From NCBI GenBank assembly GCA_018398765.1, contig JAHBMJ010000602.1, forward strand, positions 7,050-43,359: DNA of 36,310 nt. The letters are read 5' to 3'. Below are positions 33,106 to 36,310 of the stretch, piece after piece (positions within the stretch are counted from its first letter, which is position 1; the number at the start of each line of letters is the position of its first letter). The DNA comes from Chromera velia (taxonomy: Eukaryota; Sar; Chromeraceae). The notes under the pieces are model-generated. The model worked only from the letters and a program-made list of their open reading frames with translations, ran no database searches and was not told the DNA's origin. A program made the translations under genes and the position numbers.

Positions 33106-35109
33106 TCAAATTGTACGCGGCCATCGGCTCCACTCTTTGCCTCTCCTCATGTCCGATGAGGTGCAAAAATTCACTTCCCCTTCTGCGAATATCTGAATCT
33201 GGAAATCGATCACTGAAGGATTCTCTGAAAGAAAAAGGACGTGTGGTCACCTTTGCAGCTTGGTGTGTCTCTGCCAGAATCCTGGGGCCTCCAAGGAGCT
33301 CGGCTTGCGCTGCTCTCGTTGTCTGCGGACAGAAAGACAAAAGGAATCACATGAAAAGAAAAATGCTTACGGATGAAAGCAGTCAGGCAGGCATCCAGAC
33401 AGACTGGGTATGTTCTTCTTTTTTTCCCTCTCTTCTGTGATTCTTTTCGATTTCGTGCTTTGCTTCTCCCTCTCTCTGTTTGTTTTTCTTCTTTTGAGGT
33501 TGAATCTGTTTTGGCGAGCAGTGGAAGCCGCACCCTGCATGGCACCCTACTGGGAACCGCACGGGAGCCCATCCTGCAGCTTCACCATAGACCACTGGGA
33601 TTGCCGTTGAAAGTACATTTCTACCTCCTTTTTATCTAGGTAGGTTCCCATCTTTTCGTCCCGTCTGTTGAGAGGTCCCCAACCGCCCTTCTTAAACAAA
33701 CGGACTGACTGACTGACTGACTGACTGACTCACTGACTGACTGACTGACTGACCGACCGACCGACCGACTGAGTGACTGAGTGACTGACTGAGTGACTGA
33801 CTGACTGACTGACCGACTGACTGAGTGACTGACTGAGTGACTGACTGAGTGACTGAGTGACTGACTGAGTGACTGAGTGACTGAGTGACTGACTGAGTGA
33901 CTGAGTGACTGAGTGACTGAGTGACTGAGTGAGTGAGTGACTGACTGACTGACTGAGTGATGAACCGACTGACTGACTGACTGACTGACTGATTGACTGA
34001 CTGATTGACTGACTGACTGACTGACTGACTGAGTGACTGAGTGAGTGACTGAGTGACTGAGTGACTGAGTGACTGAGTGAGTGACTGACTGACTGAGTGA
34101 GTGAGTGACTGACTGACTGACTGACTGAGTGACTGACTAACTGACTGACTGACCGAAAAAGTGACAGACAGAAAAACAGACAAAACAAACAAGACAGACA
34201 AGGACGACTGTACGATTTCTTTTTCCCTTTCTTCTTCTTCTTTTCATGCTCACAGATCAGACAACCAAGGCAGACAAGACAGACAGACAGAAAAATTGAC
34301 AAACCCATGCATGAATTGAGAGACCGACAGAGACAAGCACTGACGCACAAGCGTCTCAAAGGGCAAGCCCCCAAACAATGAATGCTCTCAACCCCCACCC
34401 CACGTCTCTTCTCTTCTCTTCCCCACACCGCGTGCACACCATGACTACACTCACATGCGCATGCATTCCCACCTGGCCAAGAGGCTTCTCGAGGAGGGAG
34501 GCGCTGCTGGAGAGAGAAGGGGCCCGTCCCCCCGCCGCCAGCCTGTACACCAGGTTCGACTGCAGGGAGCCTGGCTGGGTCGTGAGGCAGTGGAGCTCGA
34601 GGATCACATCCATCTCTTGTATGTTTCTTTCTTCTTCCTGCCTGTATGTCCTGTGACTCCGATCGGTCGTATTTCTGCTGGTCTGATCACAGCAGAAGAC
34701 CCCACCTAGATCTGCGTAGACGGCGATGTCTGTTTGAGCCGTGTCCGTGGCCAGGTCTCTGAGTTTGGTTGACTCGGTTCTTGTCTTTTTGTTCTTCTCA
34801 CCGGGAAGGAGAGCAATGCTTTTCCTCACGGCCCTCTAGCTTTCGCCTGCAGCCGACATGCGAAGACTGAATGAGTGACAAATTAATACAGAGAAAAGGA
34901 AGCACCAAGGGAGCACAAATTAGAACTACAAAAGTCTCCCGTGGAAAGAAAAGGAAACAGACTGAGCTTCTCACAAATCGGATTGTAAGACGCGGCAGCA
35001 GTTCTGTAGTCGATGGAAGACCGAGAAACAACTTAGAGGACGACCAACGACTCCCGCATGCAAGGGCAACGAGCATCGATTCACGAGATATATATATACA
35101 TTTGCGCAT
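33106..35109 (-). CDS. Hypothetical spliced gene of about 264 aa
   Basis: Proposed exons in transcript order are 35076-34975, 34866-34802, 34758-34455, 33690-33558, 33322-33251 and 33224-33106, ending in TGA. An earlier in-frame ATG at 35109 would add 11 residues. All five junctions keep phase, and several have strong sites (GTGAGAAG and GTGAGTGTAG donors; CTGTCCGCAG and TTTCTTTCAG acceptors). Exon 3 holds DVILELHCLTTQPGSLQSNL and exon 4 holds MGTYLDKKEVEMYFQRQSQW, both with ordinary globular composition. The acceptor before exon 4 is TTTAAG, less usual than CAG. No family recognised. The last exon is also open in another frame with WD40-like character, so the 3' end and the separation from the giant gene are uncertain. 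Confidence 0.5.
33691..34454 (-). repeat. Intron filled with (CTGA)n tetranucleotide array
   Basis: About 450 bp (33705-34153) of CTGA units with AGTG, ATTG and CCGA variants, the same family as the array in the WD40-gene intron at 4697-5148. On the minus strand it is stop-free and reads Ser-Gln-Ser-Val. Confidence 0.85.
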
Positions 35110-35595
35110 GTACGTGTATTAATATATATGTGTATACGTCTTGCTACTAAGATGTACATGCATGCATGTATATATATGCATGACTATAATAATCAATATC
35201 CATAATTAATGTTAACTAATATAAGTCAGTTCGCGCGCGCCTTGCGCGCGGAAGTATATAAGTCTGCATGCAACAGTATGCAGCGTGCATGGTCCGCGAT
35301 CGGGAAATTTCTGAGCAGCGCGATTAATAGCTTCTGACTGCTGGCCCTCTAGCATCCTCTAGCTGCTCCTTCGATCCGCACCGAGCAGTCAGTTCGACGT
35401 ATGAAGCAGCCAGAGGGGTCGCGTAGCAGAGAAGTTTTCAGTTTGGTGTGTTAATGTGCGGTTCCGGATGGTTACACCAAACTCATTCATGAACACTGGA
35501 GGCATGCAACCAAAGGGATTTTCCGTCTCTCTCGTCCATCGTCTGTTACTTGTTCTCCAGCCGCTTCTTCCTGCGTGACTCCTTTGCATCCAGAA
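35110..35595. promoter_or_regulatory. Divergent intergenic region with TATA-like box and GC hairpin
   Basis: This lies between the starts of a minus-strand and a plus-strand gene. It includes an AT-rich, ATGCATGC-rich stretch (35120-35220), a perfect hairpin with 7-bp CGCGCGC arms and a CTT loop (35234-35250), and TATATAAG at 35255-35262, 5 bases beyond the hairpin. A CTCCAG acceptor-like site at 35561 may end a 5' UTR intron. Promoter function is inferred from position and motif only. Confidence 0.4.
35234..35250. repeat. CGCGCGC hairpin
   Basis: Left arm 35234-35240, loop CTT, right arm 35244-35250. It is alternating purine-pyrimidine, so it could also adopt Z-form DNA. Confidence 0.8.
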
Positions 35596-36171
35596 ATGTT
35601 CAAAAGACTTATCGCATGCAGATTTGTGCTTCTAGTGTGGAGTGACGCCCTGCTGCTAGTTGTTTCTGCTTTTGTGTTCACGGCCAGACGTAAAGCCGCT
35701 CCTGCATGGAGCGCTTCGGGGTGCGGAAAGCGAGGTAGACGGGCTGGATGCTCAGAATGGATAGGAAGGAGAGCACTGGAACCACAGCATGGTTTGCTGG
35801 AATCAAAGGGGGGGAGCAGAAGACTGTCCTTAAAGCAATTGGGGCTCGCTGGTGGGGGGCTCATCGCGGGAATGTTTGGGGTACCAAGGGTACGGCTGAG
35901 CACGAAGACGGGCAGGAAGGAGGAGACGGCGATCAGGACGGCGCAGTACTTTCAAGCACGTTCAATATCGGGAGACTCTCAGGCTCAGGCAGCGGGCCCT
36001 GCTTATGACCCCGACATGCCTCTGTCTAAGATGGCAAGAGGAGAACAGGAGGCGGCACTGGAATGGATGGCGGTGCGAACCATACGAGGCGAGTGGAGAA
36101 TGCTCACGAGAATGCAAGGAGAGGTGGACAGAAAAATCGGTAAACTGCTCTTCCGGGGGTCAGTCCAGTGA
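35596..36171 (+). CDS. Probable nucleus-encoded thylakoid-lumen protein with tripartite leader
   Basis: A single-exon ORF of 191 aa; the ATG at 35596 is chosen because it begins a signal-peptide-like N-terminus. Residues 1-28 are hydrophobic (FVLLVWSDALLLVVSAF), with an SA/F junction like the signal-peptide to transit-peptide boundary of red-lineage complex plastids. Residues 29-74 are basic and Ala/Ser rich, as a transit peptide would be. Residues 74-98 read SRRLSLKQLGLAGGGLIAGM then FGVPRV, a good match to the Tat signal S-R-R-x-F-L-K followed by a mild hydrophobic core. The mature part (about 90 aa) is charged and helix-prone (GEQEAALEWMAVRTIRGEWR) and resembles no lumen protein I can name. 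Tat-dependent lumen proteins in algae include extrinsic photosystem subunits. That role is only a guess here. Confidence 0.6.
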   Translation: MFKRLIACRFVLLVWSDALLLVVSAFVFTARRKAAPAWSASGCGKRGRRAGCSEWIGRRALEPQHGLLESKGGSRRLSLKQLGLAGGGLIAGMFGVPRVRLSTKTGRKEETAIRTAQYFQARSISGDSQAQAAGPAYDPDMPLSKMARGEQEAALEWMAVRTIRGEWRMLTRMQGEVDRKIGKLLFRGSVQ

Positions 36172-36310
36172 GGGAAAATCTCCCCAATTAGGGTCTGATT
36201 TCCAGTCTTTGCGTTGCATTTGGATATATTAATAGCTGCGTACGCCAGCTGTCCTTGTACCTTTCAGCTTAGTAGACTCCAAGCATATCAAGCCCCCCCC
36301 CCCCCCAAAA
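36172..36310. other. 3' flank ending in poly-C contig edge
   Basis: Noncoding sequence after the lumen-protein stop, ending in fourteen C (36293-36306) and four A. No polyadenylation signal of the AATAAA type is visible. Confidence 0.5.

Noticed and set aside
33498-33639. Plus-strand exon after TTCTTTTGAG (VESVLASSGSRTLHGTLLG)
   Set aside because: Reads plausibly, but the opposite strand has a phase-consistent exon with better surrounding splice sites; no plus-strand partners were found.
33692-34437. Minus-strand Ser-Gln-Ser-Val/Leu-Thr frames of 169-235 aa
   Set aside because: Same cause: a stop-free reading of a CTGA array inside an intron.

Overview
The window looks like nuclear DNA from a eukaryotic alga of the chromerid type; Chromera velia is my best guess. 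This rests on long spliced genes encoding low-complexity proteins rich in Ser, Pro, Gly, Glu and Arg, introns packed with microsatellites, and a small gene whose N-terminus reads as a secondary-plastid targeting leader followed by a twin-arginine thylakoid signal. There are no bacterial operons or ribosome binding sites. The assignment is pattern recognition and was not checked by search. The window starts in a G homopolymer and ends in a C homopolymer, so it is probably a whole contig. It has a 295-base gap at 24304-24598 and a 4-base gap at 30137-30140, both next to C runs.

Layout: 1-3055 is mostly simple repeat with no convincing gene. 3056-11901 (+) is a WD40-repeat gene of about six exons whose phases all agree (about 2234 aa). 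11902-18360 is pyrimidine- and purine-rich repeat sequence with only weak coding candidates. 18360-20435 is an AT-rich island holding an 805-bp hAT-like transposon remnant with terminal inverted repeats, a decayed 8-bp target duplication and a transposase scrap. 20436-32993 (-) is a very large gene for a disordered protein of about 3100 aa, interrupted by the gap. 33106-35109 (-) is a six-exon gene model of about 264 aa. 35110-35595 is a divergent intergenic region with a GC hairpin and a TATA-like box. 35596-36171 (+) is a complete single-exon gene for a probable thylakoid-lumen protein.

Nothing indicates that the genes act as one system; they look like independent nuclear genes. The best-supported unusual items are the hAT element with its subterminal repeat clusters, the tripartite plastid leader, the microsatellite-filled introns, and the uncertain boundary between the two minus-strand genes, where the same exon is open in two frames.
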